Part shown: positions 1 through 8,418 of the stretch, one piece after another
Numbering within the stretch: the stretch's first letter is position 1
How the letters are laid out: each line of letters starts with the position of its first letter
DNA from: G020354785 sp965602045
Lineage (GTDB): Bacteria > Bacteroidota > Bacteroidia > Bacteroidales > UBA10428
Assembly: GCA_965602045.1 (NCBI GenBank)
Contig: CBFCXR010000009.1
Location: 1-31,715, forward strand
Direction: 5' to 3'
Length of the DNA: 31,715 nt
Notes under the pieces: generated by a model
What the model was told of the DNA's origin: nothing
The model's database searches: none
What the model saw: the letters and a program-made list of their open reading frames with translations, nothing else
Made by a program: the position numbers and the translations under genes

Positions 1-53
1 TTTGCAGCTTCAAGAATTTTATTTTCAGTATTAGATGAATACTTATTTTCCAT
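1..53 (-). CDS. TetR/AcrR-like transcriptional regulator, N-terminus only (cut by window edge)
   Basis: An ATG at 53-51 on the minus strand opens a frame that runs off the left edge after 17 codons. The peptide begins MENKYSSNTENKILEAA. A short polar lead followed by 'KILEAA' is the usual beginning of helix 1 of a TetR-family DNA-binding domain. Only this start is visible, so neither the helix-turn-helix nor the ligand domain can be checked. It lies downstream of ribH on the same strand, separated by about 240 bases that contain an inverted repeat, so it probably has its own promoter. It could be another helical protein; the TetR call is by N-terminal resemblance only. Confidence 0.45.
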   Translation of the reverse strand, partial: MENKYSSNTENKILEAA

Positions 54-220
54 TACACAATAATTTAACTATCTATTTAAACCATTTGATTTAACCATAT
101 AGTCAAATTTATAAATAATTTTTTAAAAATAAAAACGCTTCGGGAAATTTTAGATATATTTTTATGATGTACTTCAGGCAGGAGAATTTTTCAAAGGCGG
201 AATATATTAAATCTAAATCC

Positions 221-273
221 GGCCTTCAAAAGATTTGGAGAATAAATCTTTGTGAAGACTCGTAGCGAAGGCC
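221..273. repeat. nested inverted repeat between ribH and the TetR-like gene
   Basis: The outer arms ggccttc (221-227) and gaaggcc (267-273) are perfectly complementary. Inside them aaagattt (229-236) and aaatcttt (244-251) form a second perfect 8-base pair of arms with a 7-base loop. No T-run follows on either strand, so this is not a classical intrinsic terminator. It may be a 3' structure of the ribH message or a structured leader of the TetR-like gene. The remainder of 54-293 shows no gene. Confidence 0.4.
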
Positions 274-293
274 CTCGAGCATTGCGCAGAAAG

Positions 294-797
294 TTACTTT
301 TTGCGTAATCTCATCTGATTGTTAAGGGCCGCCATTTTTATTGCGGTAACCGCAGCTTCATCACCCTTATTACCATGCCTGCCTCCTGCCCTTTCTTCGG
401 CCTGCCTGATATTATCTGTTGTCAGGACTCCAAAAATAAAAGGGACAGAATATTTTAAATTCAGTTCTGTGATGCCTGTGGCCACACTGTTACATATATA
501 ATTAAAGTGAGGAGTTTCGCCCTTTATCACACATCCGATACAAATTACAGCATCATATTTTCCATATTCGGCAAGGAATTTTGCCCCTGATGTCAACTCA
601 AAACTTCCGGGGACAGTTTTAACAATAATATTTTTTTCTTTTGCCCCGTTCTTTATGAGGGTTTTGTATGCTCCCTGATATAAAGCATTTGTAATTTCAC
701 CGTTCCACTCCGAAACAACAATACCAAATTTCATTGTCTCAGCATTGGGAACTTTACTGTTATCATAATCTGATAAATTCTTTAAATTAGTTGCCAT
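294..797 (-). CDS. ribH: 6,7-dimethyl-8-ribityllumazine synthase
   Basis: This enzyme condenses 5-amino-6-ribitylamino-uracil with 3,4-dihydroxy-2-butanone 4-phosphate to make lumazine, the penultimate step of riboflavin synthesis, in the cytoplasm. The 167-residue length is normal for the family, with a short N-terminal extension before the core begins at about residue 22. Visible motifs are GSFEL (64-68), IKGETPHF (91-98) with the likely catalytic His97, GVLTTDN (123-129) and RAGGRHGNKG (136-145). The start is the first ATG, 62 bases downstream of the TPR gene on the same strand, so the two may be cotranscribed. This neighbour pair is common in Bacteroidota. Nothing is missing from the active site. 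Confidence 0.97.
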   Translation of the reverse strand: MATNLKNLSDYDNSKVPNAETMKFGIVVSEWNGEITNALYQGAYKTLIKNGAKEKNIIVKTVPGSFELTSGAKFLAEYGKYDAVICIGCVIKGETPHFNYICNSVATGITELNLKYSVPFIFGVLTTDNIRQAEERAGGRHGNKGDEAAVTAIKMAALNNQMRLRKK

Positions 798-859
798 TTA
801 TTTAAGGCTTACGCATAAAGTTATTCAATTATAAAACCAGCATATGGAAATTAGATGAG

Positions 860-1549
860 TTACTTCTTTAATTTCGTTTTAACAATTGTTATATACTTTT
901 CTATATCGCGGCTTTCATCAGACTTAGGAAATTCTTTTTCAATTTGCTCATAAACTTGCAGTGCTTTCTTATAATTACCTAACTCTTCATAAACCAGTCC
1001 TGCTTTTTTGAGGTAAAATGATGTTGTAAAGTCATTTTGTTTTCTTCCTGCAGCTTTTAAATAATATTCAACACCTTCTTCTATCTCTCCTACTTCAATA
1101 TAAGCATCACCTATAGCACCCAATGCTATTGATGCTATAAGTATGTCATCCGAATCAAATTTTTTAAGCTGCTCAATTGCTTCTTCATACTCTCCTAATT
1201 TCAAATAACAAATTCCTGCATAATATTTTGCCAGGTTTGCACTTTTAGTGATACCATATTCATCAATAATATCAGCAAATCCCAGGTAACTTCCATCGCC
1301 CTCTAGTGCCAACCTGAATGAATCCTGTTCGAAATATTGTTCAGCAACAAACATCTCTGATTGTGCTTCAATTTCAGCAGGTTCCAAAAATAATTTCTTA
1401 TAGCCCAGATAACCGGCAATAATTGCTGCTATTACAATAACTATTACAGTAAGGCTCTTCTGATTTTCCTCAATGTAATTTTCAGTTTTACTTAAGACAT
1501 TTTCAACATTTTCAAAACCAATATCAGTAGTATCTTTCTTTTTAGACAT
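860..1549 (-). CDS. single-pass membrane protein with periplasmic TPR repeats
   Basis: The 229-residue protein has a charged N-terminus, one hydrophobic segment at about residues 32-50, and then a helical region rich in the TPR pattern (for example YAGICYLKLGEYEEAIEQL and YEELGNYKKALQVYEQI). The layout is that of the YfgM/TPR_21-like proteins: an N-in anchor with TPRs outside the cytoplasm, typically scaffolding envelope complexes or chaperoning secreted proteins. Its exact role here is unknown. It is divergent from recF and precedes ribH. A TACATTTG element on the minus strand (1588-1581) lies just upstream and would give a short leader. The family call is good; the function is not assigned. 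Confidence 0.85.
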   Translation of the reverse strand: MSKKKDTTDIGFENVENVLSKTENYIEENQKSLTVIVIVIAAIIAGYLGYKKLFLEPAEIEAQSEMFVAEQYFEQDSFRLALEGDGSYLGFADIIDEYGITKSANLAKYYAGICYLKLGEYEEAIEQLKKFDSDDILIASIALGAIGDAYIEVGEIEEGVEYYLKAAGRKQNDFTTSFYLKKAGLVYEELGNYKKALQVYEQIEKEFPKSDESRDIEKYITIVKTKLKK

Positions 1550-1580
1550 TATTATTCAATTTTAATTTATTTTCAGAACG

Positions 1581-1588
1581 CAAATGTA
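1581..1588 (-). promoter_or_regulatory. Bacteroidota -7 element (TACATTTG) for the TPR/ribH genes
   Basis: Read on the minus strand, 1588-1581 is TACATTTG, matching the TAnnTTTG -7 consensus of the Bacteroidota primary sigma factor. It lies 31 bases before the ATG of the TPR gene. No TTG -33 element is visible at the expected distance, so support is partial. Confidence 0.35.
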
Positions 1589-1636
1589 ATTTTTTAAAAT
1601 ATTTTTTGAAATTATAACTAGTAAAAAATTAAAGAC

Positions 1637-1644
1637 TATTTTTG
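1637..1644 (+). promoter_or_regulatory. possible -7 element (TATTTTTG) for recF
   Basis: TATTTTTG at 1637-1644 fits TAnnTTTG and lies 30 bases before the recF ATG. The nearest upstream TTG (1606-1608) is too far away to be a good -33 element. In such AT-rich DNA a chance match is possible. Confidence 0.25.
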
Positions 1645-1674
1645 ATTATATATATAAAATGAACTAAATGTGAG

Positions 1675-2778
1675 ATGATTCTTCAAAAACTTTCATTAAT
1701 TAATTTTAAAAATTACGAGCATACAGATTTATTGTTTTCCTCAAAGTTAAATTGTTTTATTGGTAATAATGGTGTTGGAAAGACAAATATTTTTGATGCC
1801 ATATATTATATGTGTCTGTGTAAAAGCTATTTTAATTCGGTTGACCGCCAAAATATAAGACATACAGAAGAACTTGCAGTTATACAAGCTGTATTTATGC
1901 TTAACGAAAAAAATGAAGAGATATATTGCGGAATCAGTAAAAACAAGAGAAAAATATTTAAAAGGAACAAAAAAGAATATACAAAGCTTTCAGACCATGT
2001 TGGACTTTTTCCTGTAGTAATGATTTCACCGGCCGACACAAATCTTATTCTTGATGGAAGTGAAGATAGAAGAAAATTTATAAATGGAGTAATTGTACAA
2101 TACGATAAAAATTATCTTGAGGATATTATCAAATATAATAAGCTTATTGAACAAAGAAATAAATTACTTAAAAATATAGCTTTTACGGATAACTCTCAGG
2201 AAGATACTATTGAAATTTACGATGAGCAAATAATACCCGTTGGTGAAAGGATATTTGAAAAACGACTTGATTTTACAAAAAAACTGATCCCTGTTTTTCA
2301 AAAATATTATGACTTTATTTCTTCAGGAAAAGAGAATGTTGAACTTATTTATCAATCTCAATTAGCTAAGGGTGATTTTAAAAGTCAACTAACACAGTCA
2401 AGAGATAAAGACAAAGCTCTTCAGTTCACTTCCGTTGGAATCCATAAGGATGATCTGGCTCTAAATTTGCAGGGATATAACATAAAAAAAATCGGTTCAC
2501 AAGGTCAGCAAAAAACTTATCTTGTTGCACTTAAATTAGCTAAATTTGATTTCATTAAAGAAATAACAGGAAACAAGCCTATTTTATTACTTGACGACAT
2601 CTTTGATAAATTTGATGAATCAAGGGCTAAACAGATAATAAAACTTGTATCGGATGAAAATTTTGGCCAGATATTTATTACACATACGAATAAAAACAGG
2701 ATGAAAGCTGTATTAAAGGAAATACCTGTGAGTCACAAGCTGTTTTTTATTAAGAACGGTATAATTAATGAAATCTGA
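1675..2778 (+). CDS. recF: DNA replication/repair protein RecF
   Basis: RecF is an SMC-like ABC ATPase that loads RecA with RecO and RecR at single-strand gaps. The 367 residues match family length. The N-terminal beta strand and 'LINFKNY' lead to the Walker A motif GNNGVGKTN (30-38). The ABC signature region is GSQGQQKTY (about 274-282), and Walker B is ILLLDDIFDKFD (about 303-314). The C-terminal 'ITHTNKN' resembles the ABC H-loop region. The start is the first ATG before the conserved strand. Its 3' end overlaps or abuts the DUF721 gene, so translation is probably coupled. No sign of damage. Confidence 0.97.
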   Translation: MILQKLSLINFKNYEHTDLLFSSKLNCFIGNNGVGKTNIFDAIYYMCLCKSYFNSVDRQNIRHTEELAVIQAVFMLNEKNEEIYCGISKNKRKIFKRNKKEYTKLSDHVGLFPVVMISPADTNLILDGSEDRRKFINGVIVQYDKNYLEDIIKYNKLIEQRNKLLKNIAFTDNSQEDTIEIYDEQIIPVGERIFEKRLDFTKKLIPVFQKYYDFISSGKENVELIYQSQLAKGDFKSQLTQSRDKDKALQFTSVGIHKDDLALNLQGYNIKKIGSQGQQKTYLVALKLAKFDFIKEITGNKPILLLDDIFDKFDESRAKQIIKLVSDENFGQIFITHTNKNRMKAVLKEIPVSHKLFFIKNGIINEI

Positions 2779-3073
2779 TGTTATGAGAAAAAGCAACACA
2801 CAAAAGATTAGTGAAGTAATAAATGAATATCTTAAAAATTATGGATTGAAGAAAAAGCTTACAGAATCCAGAATTACAAATCATTGGGAAGAGTTGATGG
2901 GAAAAGTTATAGCCAAAAGAACAAAATCAGTTTATATTAAGGATAAAACTTTATTTGTATTTTTAAATTCATCGGTTCTCAGGAATGAACTGATGATGAT
3001 GAGGCAGGAGATTATAGATACTTTGAACAAACGCGTCGGAGAGAATGTAATTGATGATATCAGATTGAAATAG
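2768..3073 (+). CDS. DUF721 / DciA-like protein
   Basis: A 101-residue basic protein of the DUF721 family. The family includes DciA, which helps load the replicative helicase, and small DUF721 genes often sit beside recF. The sequence shows a helical N-terminus (SEVINEYLKNYGL), a central W in 'ITNHWEELMG', and a KH-like strand/helix region (KTLFVFLNSSVLRNELM). Two starts are possible: ATG 2768, overlapping recF by 11 bases, or ATG 2783 (MRKSNTQ), 4 bases after the recF stop. Relatives usually begin close to the second, so that start may be the real one. The 3' end overlaps the convergent ndk gene by 14 bases. Confidence 0.88.
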   Translation: MKSDVMRKSNTQKISEVINEYLKNYGLKKKLTESRITNHWEELMGKVIAKRTKSVYIKDKTLFVFLNSSVLRNELMMMRQEIIDTLNKRVGENVIDDIRLK

Positions 3074-3506
3074 ATATATCCCTCAGCATAAACCTCTCGG
3101 CCTTTGAAAAGAAAAAATCACATTCAATTATTGCATTCTCATCACTATCGGAGCCATGAACTGCATTTCTTTCAACTGATGCGGCGAAAAGCTTTCTAAT
3201 TGTATTTTCTGCGGCCTTTGCAGGATCAGTTGCACCAATTAATTTCCTGAAATCCTCAACAGCATTATCTTTTTCTAAAACAGCTACTACAACAGGACCC
3301 GATGTCATAAATTTAACTAAACTATCATAAAAAGGTTTTTCTTTATGAACAGCATAAAATTTCTTTGCCTGATCTGCAGTTATACTTATAAGTTTCATTG
3401 CCGCAATATGAAATCCTTCCTTATTTATCTTTGCCAGAATCGGTGCGGTTAATTCACCCGCAACAGCATCAGGCTTTATAATTGTTAATGTGATTGAACC
3501 TTTCAT
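3060..3506 (-). CDS. ndk: nucleoside diphosphate kinase
   Basis: This kinase moves the gamma phosphate from ATP to nucleoside diphosphates through a phospho-histidine intermediate and balances NTP/dNTP pools. The 148 residues are family length. The TIIKPDAV segment (8-15) holds the nucleotide-binding Lys11. The NAVHGSDS motif carries catalytic His117. TIRKLF (102-107) is the variant seen in Bacteroidota in place of the more common TIRGDF/TIRADF. It is convergent with the DUF721 gene: the last codons of the two share 14 bases and there is no room for a terminator between them. All key residues are present. Confidence 0.97.
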   Translation of the reverse strand: MKGSITLTIIKPDAVAGELTAPILAKINKEGFHIAAMKLISITADQAKKFYAVHKEKPFYDSLVKFMTSGPVVVAVLEKDNAVEDFRKLIGATDPAKAAENTIRKLFAASVERNAVHGSDSDENAIIECDFFFSKAERFMLRDISISI

Positions 3507-3670
3507 GTTATATTCGTATTAAGTTCAAAAATGCGAAAATAAGAAAAATATGTTAGATAGGGAGTATAATTATATTTGCATAATTATATTCCTCAGGTTA
3601 AATTTATACATAATTATTCTATTTGAAACTTTGTTTCTTATTTAGAAAGGCATAACTAATTACATTATCA

Positions 3671-3678
3671 TATTTTTG
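3671..3678 (+). promoter_or_regulatory. possible -7 element (TATTTTTG) before the TMTC-like gene
   Basis: TATTTTTG at 3671-3678 fits TAnnTTTG and lies 16 bases before the ATG at 3695, which would give a very short leader. No TTG is seen about 20 bases upstream. Weak support. Confidence 0.25.
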
Positions 3679-3694
3679 AGATACAATTAAATAT

Positions 3695-5653
3695 ATGGTA
3701 GACATTTCAAAACATGGCAAAACTGTTTCCGGAATATTAATCTTTTTTTCAGCAATTCTGCTATATTTCAACACATTCAATCATAAATATGCACTAGACG
3801 ATTCAATAGTTATTACCGATAATATTTATACTAAAAATGGTATTTCAGGAATAAAGGATATTTTCAAAAATGATTCGTTCACAGGTTTTTTTAAGGAAAA
3901 GAAGGATTTGGTTCCTGGTGGCAGATACCGGCCCCTTTCAATAGCTACATTTGCATTAGAATATGAATTTTTTGGAGAAAATCCAGGAATAAGTCATATT
4001 ATAAATGTTATATTTTATGCATTAACAGGGATATTAATATTTATAATATTCTCAAAACTTACCTCTTCAAGTAGTAGTAAGAATTATTTTTTATCTCTGC
4101 CCTTGATTTGTTCATTACTGTTTATTTTTCATCCTGTTCATACTGAAGTAGTATCAAATATTAAGGGAAGAGATGAATTGCTGGCACTTATATTTTCGTT
4201 AGCGGCACTTTTATTTACAATTAATAATCATAATTCAATAAAGATAAAATACCTTTTGCTTGCTGGTATTTCATTTTTCCTGGCACTATTATCAAAAGAG
4301 AACGCAATAATTTTTGCTTTAATAATCCCATTAACAGTTTATTTCTTTACAAAATCTTCATCTAAAAAAATATTTGTAATTGAAATTCCCTTATTGCTTT
4401 CTGCATCACTCTTTTTATATATCAGGTATAAAGTTTTAGGGGAAATGAGCTCAGCACCTTCAGGAGAATTAATGAATAATCCGTTTTTGTTTGCTTCAGT
4501 GCCACAGAAATATGCAACAATATTTTATACTCTGGGAGTTTATTTCCGGCTAATGTTTTTTCCACATCCACTAACTTTTGATTATTATCCATATCATATT
4601 GAATTAGTTAATTTAACCAATATATGGGTTATAATTTCATTAATGGTTTATGTGCTTCTAATAGTTATCACAATTTCAGGATTCAGAAAGAAAACAATTT
4701 TATCATATGGAATATTACTTTATTTATTACCCCTCATTCTGGTATCAAACCTTATTTTTAACTTAGGCACTTTTATGAATGAAAGGTTTGCATACTTTTC
4801 TTCTTTGGGCTTTTGTATTATAATTGCCTGGTTCCTTGCATATATTTTGCCAGGGATACTTAATAAAAGCATCTGCAGGATTATCATACCAATATTTCTT
4901 TTATTTTTCTTCATATTATATTCTACAAAGACAATCAGCAGAAACAAAGCCTGGGAAAATGATTTTACCCTTTTCACTACAGATGTTAAAATATCCTCAA
5001 ACAGTGCCAAGAGTAACTGTTCTGCTGGTGGAATACTGTTGGAAGAAGCGCAAATAATCGGTAATAAGGAAAAAAGGAATAGCTACCTGGAACAATCCCT
5101 AAAATACCTGAATAAAGCTATTATAATACATCCTGAATATGTTGATGCTTTAAGATTACTTGGTAACGCTCATTTTATTCTTAACAAAGACATTGAAAAG
5201 TCAATCTACTACTATAAAAAAGTATTACTTAGAAGTCCTCTGGATGAAACAACATATAAGAACATTAATTTAGTATTGAATGATTACAACAATGTTGATC
5301 ATAAAATCACAATATATAAGGAAATACTTCAAATAAATTCTAACAGGTTTGATATTAGTTATAAGTTAGGTAATCTTTATGGAAAATATAAAAGCGATAT
5401 ACCCAAAGCATTGATATATCTAAAAATGGCTGCATCCATAAATCCGGATAATAAAAATGTTTGTAAAGATCTTGGTGTTGCGTATGGAATATCCGGACAA
5501 TTCAGTGAATCAATTAAATGGTTTAAAAAGGCAATTATGCTGGAACCTGATGATCACACTCTTTATACTAATTTGGGGATTACTTACCAGAGAATGGGTA
5601 ATTTGAGCAAAGCAAATGAGTATTTTTTAATGGCAAGGAAGATGAAAAAATGA
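3695..5653 (+). CDS. TMTC-like GT-C membrane protein with C-terminal TPR repeats
   Basis: A 652-residue polytopic membrane protein. The first lumenal/periplasmic loop contains an acidic pair (ALDD, Asp35-Asp36), as expected for GT-C glycosyltransferases that use lipid-linked sugars. GGRYRPLS (75-82), HPVHTEV (146-152) and KGRDE (157-161) are hallmarks of the TMTC/DUF1736-type mannosyltransferase group. About ten hydrophobic segments follow up to roughly residue 415. Residues about 463-652 form a run of TPR repeats. It probably glycosylates exported or membrane proteins from a lipid-linked donor, but donor and acceptor are unknown. Its stop overlaps the nth start (ATGA at 5650), so the two are likely cotranscribed. 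Confidence 0.85.
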   Translation: MVDISKHGKTVSGILIFFSAILLYFNTFNHKYALDDSIVITDNIYTKNGISGIKDIFKNDSFTGFFKEKKDLVPGGRYRPLSIATFALEYEFFGENPGISHIINVIFYALTGILIFIIFSKLTSSSSSKNYFLSLPLICSLLFIFHPVHTEVVSNIKGRDELLALIFSLAALLFTINNHNSIKIKYLLLAGISFFLALLSKENAIIFALIIPLTVYFFTKSSSKKIFVIEIPLLLSASLFLYIRYKVLGEMSSAPSGELMNNPFLFASVPQKYATIFYTLGVYFRLMFFPHPLTFDYYPYHIELVNLTNIWVIISLMVYVLLIVITISGFRKKTILSYGILLYLLPLILVSNLIFNLGTFMNERFAYFSSLGFCIIIAWFLAYILPGILNKSICRIIIPIFLLFFFILYSTKTISRNKAWENDFTLFTTDVKISSNSAKSNCSAGGILLEEAQIIGNKEKRNSYLEQSLKYLNKAIIIHPEYVDALRLLGNAHFILNKDIEKSIYYYKKVLLRSPLDETTYKNINLVLNDYNNVDHKITIYKEILQINSNRFDISYKLGNLYGKYKSDIPKALIYLKMAASINPDNKNVCKDLGVAYGISGQFSESIKWFKKAIMLEPDDHTLYTNLGITYQRMGNLSKANEYFLMARKMKK

Positions 5654-6288
5654 AGAAAAAGGAAAGATTTAAAAGAGTACTGGATTATTTTCAGGAACAC
5701 AAACCTGTTGCAGAAACTGAACTTAAGTATAAAAAACCTTACGATTTAATAGTTGCGGTTATTCTTTCAGCGCAATGCACTGACAAGCGTGTCAATATAA
5801 TTACTCCCGGACTGCTGGACAGGTTTCCAACACCTCAGGATATGGCCAATGCTGAACAAGAAGAGGTATTTAATTTTATTAAGAGCTGTTCATATCCAAA
5901 TAACAAGACCAAACATCTTATTGGAATGGCGAAAACATTAATAAATGAATTTAAAGGAAAAGTACCTTCTGACGTTAATGATCTTCAGAAGTTACCCGGA
6001 ATAGGAAGGAAATCGGCCAATGTATTGGCAGCGGTTATTTATAACAAACCAACACTGGCAGTTGACACGCATGTTTTCAGAGTTTCTGCTAGAATTGGTT
6101 TGACAACAAATGCTAAAAATCCATTACAGGCTGAAAAGCAACTGGTAAAACATATACCTGATAGACTCATACCTTTAGCACATCACTGGTTAATTCTTCA
6201 TGGAAGGTATATCTGTATAGCAAGAAAACCCAGGTGTTACGAATGTGGTTTGGTTGAACTTTGTAAATACAAAAACAAAACCTTGTAA
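5650..6288 (+). CDS. nth: endonuclease III (DNA glycosylase/AP lyase)
   Basis: Endonuclease III removes oxidised pyrimidines and cleaves the abasic site by beta-elimination. The helix-hairpin-helix LPGIGRKSA (115-123) carries catalytic Lys121, and the VDTHV motif carries catalytic Asp139. The [4Fe-4S] ligands are Cys189, Cys196, Cys199 and Cys205, in the standard C-x6-C-x2-C-x5-C spacing. The 212-residue length is normal. Translation probably restarts at the ATGA overlap with the TMTC-like gene. All catalytic and cluster residues are intact. Confidence 0.97.
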   Translation: MKKKERFKRVLDYFQEHKPVAETELKYKKPYDLIVAVILSAQCTDKRVNIITPGLLDRFPTPQDMANAEQEEVFNFIKSCSYPNNKTKHLIGMAKTLINEFKGKVPSDVNDLQKLPGIGRKSANVLAAVIYNKPTLAVDTHVFRVSARIGLTTNAKNPLQAEKQLVKHIPDRLIPLAHHWLILHGRYICIARKPRCYECGLVELCKYKNKTL

Positions 6289-6418
6289 TACCTTTAATAA
6301 GTAATTTGATTGTGGTTAAAATCATTAACAAACAATTAATGCAATATCTAAAAAGTTTTTATATATGAAACACTTTGCTAATTTTGTATTATCAGGTGAA
6401 TAATAAGAGATTATCTAA

Positions 6419-7303
6419 ATGAGAATTTTCATTAGACTGTTTTTTTTAATTATCTTACTAATATCTACATCCGGATATTCCATCAGGCGGATTGACTATC
6501 GTAAAGGGATTCGTAATAATGTTTGTAAAGTTCTCAAAGACGACGTATTACTTTATTTTATATTTGTTGACAGCAAGGATACTTCTCCCTGGTCAGAGTA
6601 CGATATCAGATCTACAATAGATTCAATCTCGGTAGCTATAAGATGGCTCGAAGCGCAAGCAAAGCAATATGGAATATCACTTAATATAATTTCTGATTAT
6701 CATATCGGAGAGGAATATACTACCATAAAAAAGACCTTGCCTATGGGTAGTGTTATAAAATCAGTTTCCGAGCCCAATTTCAGAAAAGGTCTTGAAGAAT
6801 TAAATTCCTGGGCAGATAATATTGCATCAAAGGCAGGTGCTTCATTTAATATAAGTGACAAGGATGGAATTCCTGAAATAAAAAATCCAAAGAATAAAGA
6901 ACGCCTGGTAGCATTTTTAAGGGATGAAAAACGGGTTGAAAGTGTAGCTTTGCTTTACATGGTAAACAACTATTATAGAAATGACATCTCTATATCGGTT
7001 AATACGATGAATACCGATGACATTGAATTTGCTATAGTAAGTTATAAGTATCCTTCTATAATTGCACATAATATACTGCATTTGTTTGGAGCCGCAGATC
7101 TTTATAAAACTCAGTACAGAAGAAACGAAAAGAAGATTCTCTTTGCAGAGAAATACTTTCCTGATGATATAATGCAGGATATATATGCCAGAAGCTTAAG
7201 TAGTTTAAAGATTGGTGACTATACAAAATACCTGATAGGTTGGAATCAGGAACTTTCACCATTGTATAGTCCGCTATTAGTCGATAAAATTGCTAATTTT
7301 TAA
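6419..7303 (+). CDS. secreted metzincin-like protein with altered zinc motif (HNxxH)
   Basis: The 294-residue protein starts with a clear signal peptide (about residues 1-21, ending STSGYS). Near the C-terminus is IAHNILHLFGAADLY (215-229). This is the shape of a zinc metalloprotease helix, HExxHxxGxx(H/D), with His217, His221, Gly224 and Asp227 in place, but residue 218 is Asn (codon AAT, 7070-7072) where the catalytic Glu should be. A following 'DDIM' could be the Met-turn. The fold is therefore probably metzincin-like, with activity lost or changed. The gene stands alone, with 130 bases before it and 162 after it, ahead of the lipoprotein cassette on the same strand. I do not recognise a specific family. 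Confidence 0.7.
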   Translation: MRIFIRLFFLIILLISTSGYSIRRIDYRKGIRNNVCKVLKDDVLLYFIFVDSKDTSPWSEYDIRSTIDSISVAIRWLEAQAKQYGISLNIISDYHIGEEYTTIKKTLPMGSVIKSVSEPNFRKGLEELNSWADNIASKAGASFNISDKDGIPEIKNPKNKERLVAFLRDEKRVESVALLYMVNNYYRNDISISVNTMNTDDIEFAIVSYKYPSIIAHNILHLFGAADLYKTQYRRNEKKILFAEKYFPDDIMQDIYARSLSSLKIGDYTKYLIGWNQELSPLYSPLLVDKIANF

Positions 7304-7465
7304 AATATTACAAAAAATATAAATTTCAGGGAAATATTTGTTATTACAAATTTGATTGTTAATATACTGGGTATAACTCAAATTTTGAAAATAAAAAAAA
7401 AGTATTAATTTTACTACAATTAAGAGTGCAAGGCATAGATATTAAATAATATAAATCCATAACTC

Positions 7466-8407
7466 ATGCAAAGCAATCATATCCATCTGGTAATTTTTAA
7501 GTATGTTACTATATTTAGTGTAATGGTCCTATTTACACTTTGTTCATCTGATAGAAGAAAAAAAGAAAATAAAGAATTGAATTTAGAAGATTTCATATCC
7601 AAAGATGATATATTCAATGATATTGACGAAGCAAAAAAAATCTTCTATTCCTTACCTTCTCCTCTTGAGACTGCAATGCTTATTAAATCGGCAGGCGCAG
7701 ATTATGATGAAGAATTATTGAACTCTCTGGAAAATGTTGATAATTATTCAACAAATATGAGTATGGCATTAAACCTGGGAATTTACACTACAGACTTAAG
7801 TTTTGCAAGTCTTTTTGATCAAACCCAGACATCGATAAAATATATGGAAGCCGCAAAAAAAATGGCAGAAGGCCTTGATATCACTGATGCAATAAATAAT
7901 GAAACAATTAAGAATCTTGAAGAGAACCTTAACAACAGGGATATAATAATGGATATAATATCTGAGACTTTTTTAAATTCCAGTTCATATCTTAAAGAAA
8001 ATGACAGACAATCAGTAGCTGCAATTGTACTGGTTGGTGGCTGGCTCGAAGGTTTATATATTGCTACACAATTGGTTGATGAAGGCGTTACCGGGAAAAA
8101 TAAGCTTGTAGACAGGATTTCGGAACAAAAATTATCATTCAATTTAGTACAAAGATTGCTGGAAGACAACAGAATAAATGAAGCAGGGGAAGAGGACAAC
8201 GATATTGTTGATTTAATGGTTCAATTACAGGAATTGAAAACAGTTTTTGATAAGGTAAAAGTAGAAACTACCGAAATAAAGATAGAGCCGAATAATGAAA
8301 CAAATGTTACTACTTTAAAATCTCAAACTAAGATATCCATTACACCTGAAGCATTTCACGAGTTAAAGGAAAGTGTAAAAACATTAAGAACCAACTTTAT
8401 CCAATAA
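7466..8407 (+). CDS. envelope lipoprotein, copy A of a duplicated cassette
   Basis: A 313-residue protein with an N-terminal hydrophobic segment (8-25) ending LFTLC. Cys26 could be the lipid-modified residue, although Leu at -1 makes a poor lipobox, so a membrane anchor is the alternative. A charged linker follows, then a mostly helical body. It is clearly homologous to the protein at 24793-25692: both share a LPSP/FPSP motif, NLGIY..DL, GG(W/F).E(G/S)LY, I..QK..F, and a C-terminal R.NFIQ. The next gene starts 11 bases after its stop, and that gene also has a paralogue beside the other copy. No known domain is recognised; function unknown. Confidence 0.85.
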   Translation: MQSNHIHLVIFKYVTIFSVMVLFTLCSSDRRKKENKELNLEDFISKDDIFNDIDEAKKIFYSLPSPLETAMLIKSAGADYDEELLNSLENVDNYSTNMSMALNLGIYTTDLSFASLFDQTQTSIKYMEAAKKMAEGLDITDAINNETIKNLEENLNNRDIIMDIISETFLNSSSYLKENDRQSVAAIVLVGGWLEGLYIATQLVDEGVTGKNKLVDRISEQKLSFNLVQRLLEDNRINEAGEEDNDIVDLMVQLQELKTVFDKVKVETTEIKIEPNNETNVTTLKSQTKISITPEAFHELKESVKTLRTNFIQ

Positions 8408-8418
8408 ATAAAATCATT

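Noticed and set aside
7819..8199. 126-codon minus-strand ORF inside the copy A lipoprotein
   Set aside because: Low-complexity Ser/Ile composition typical of a reverse-frame shadow; the plus-strand gene is supported by its paralogue.
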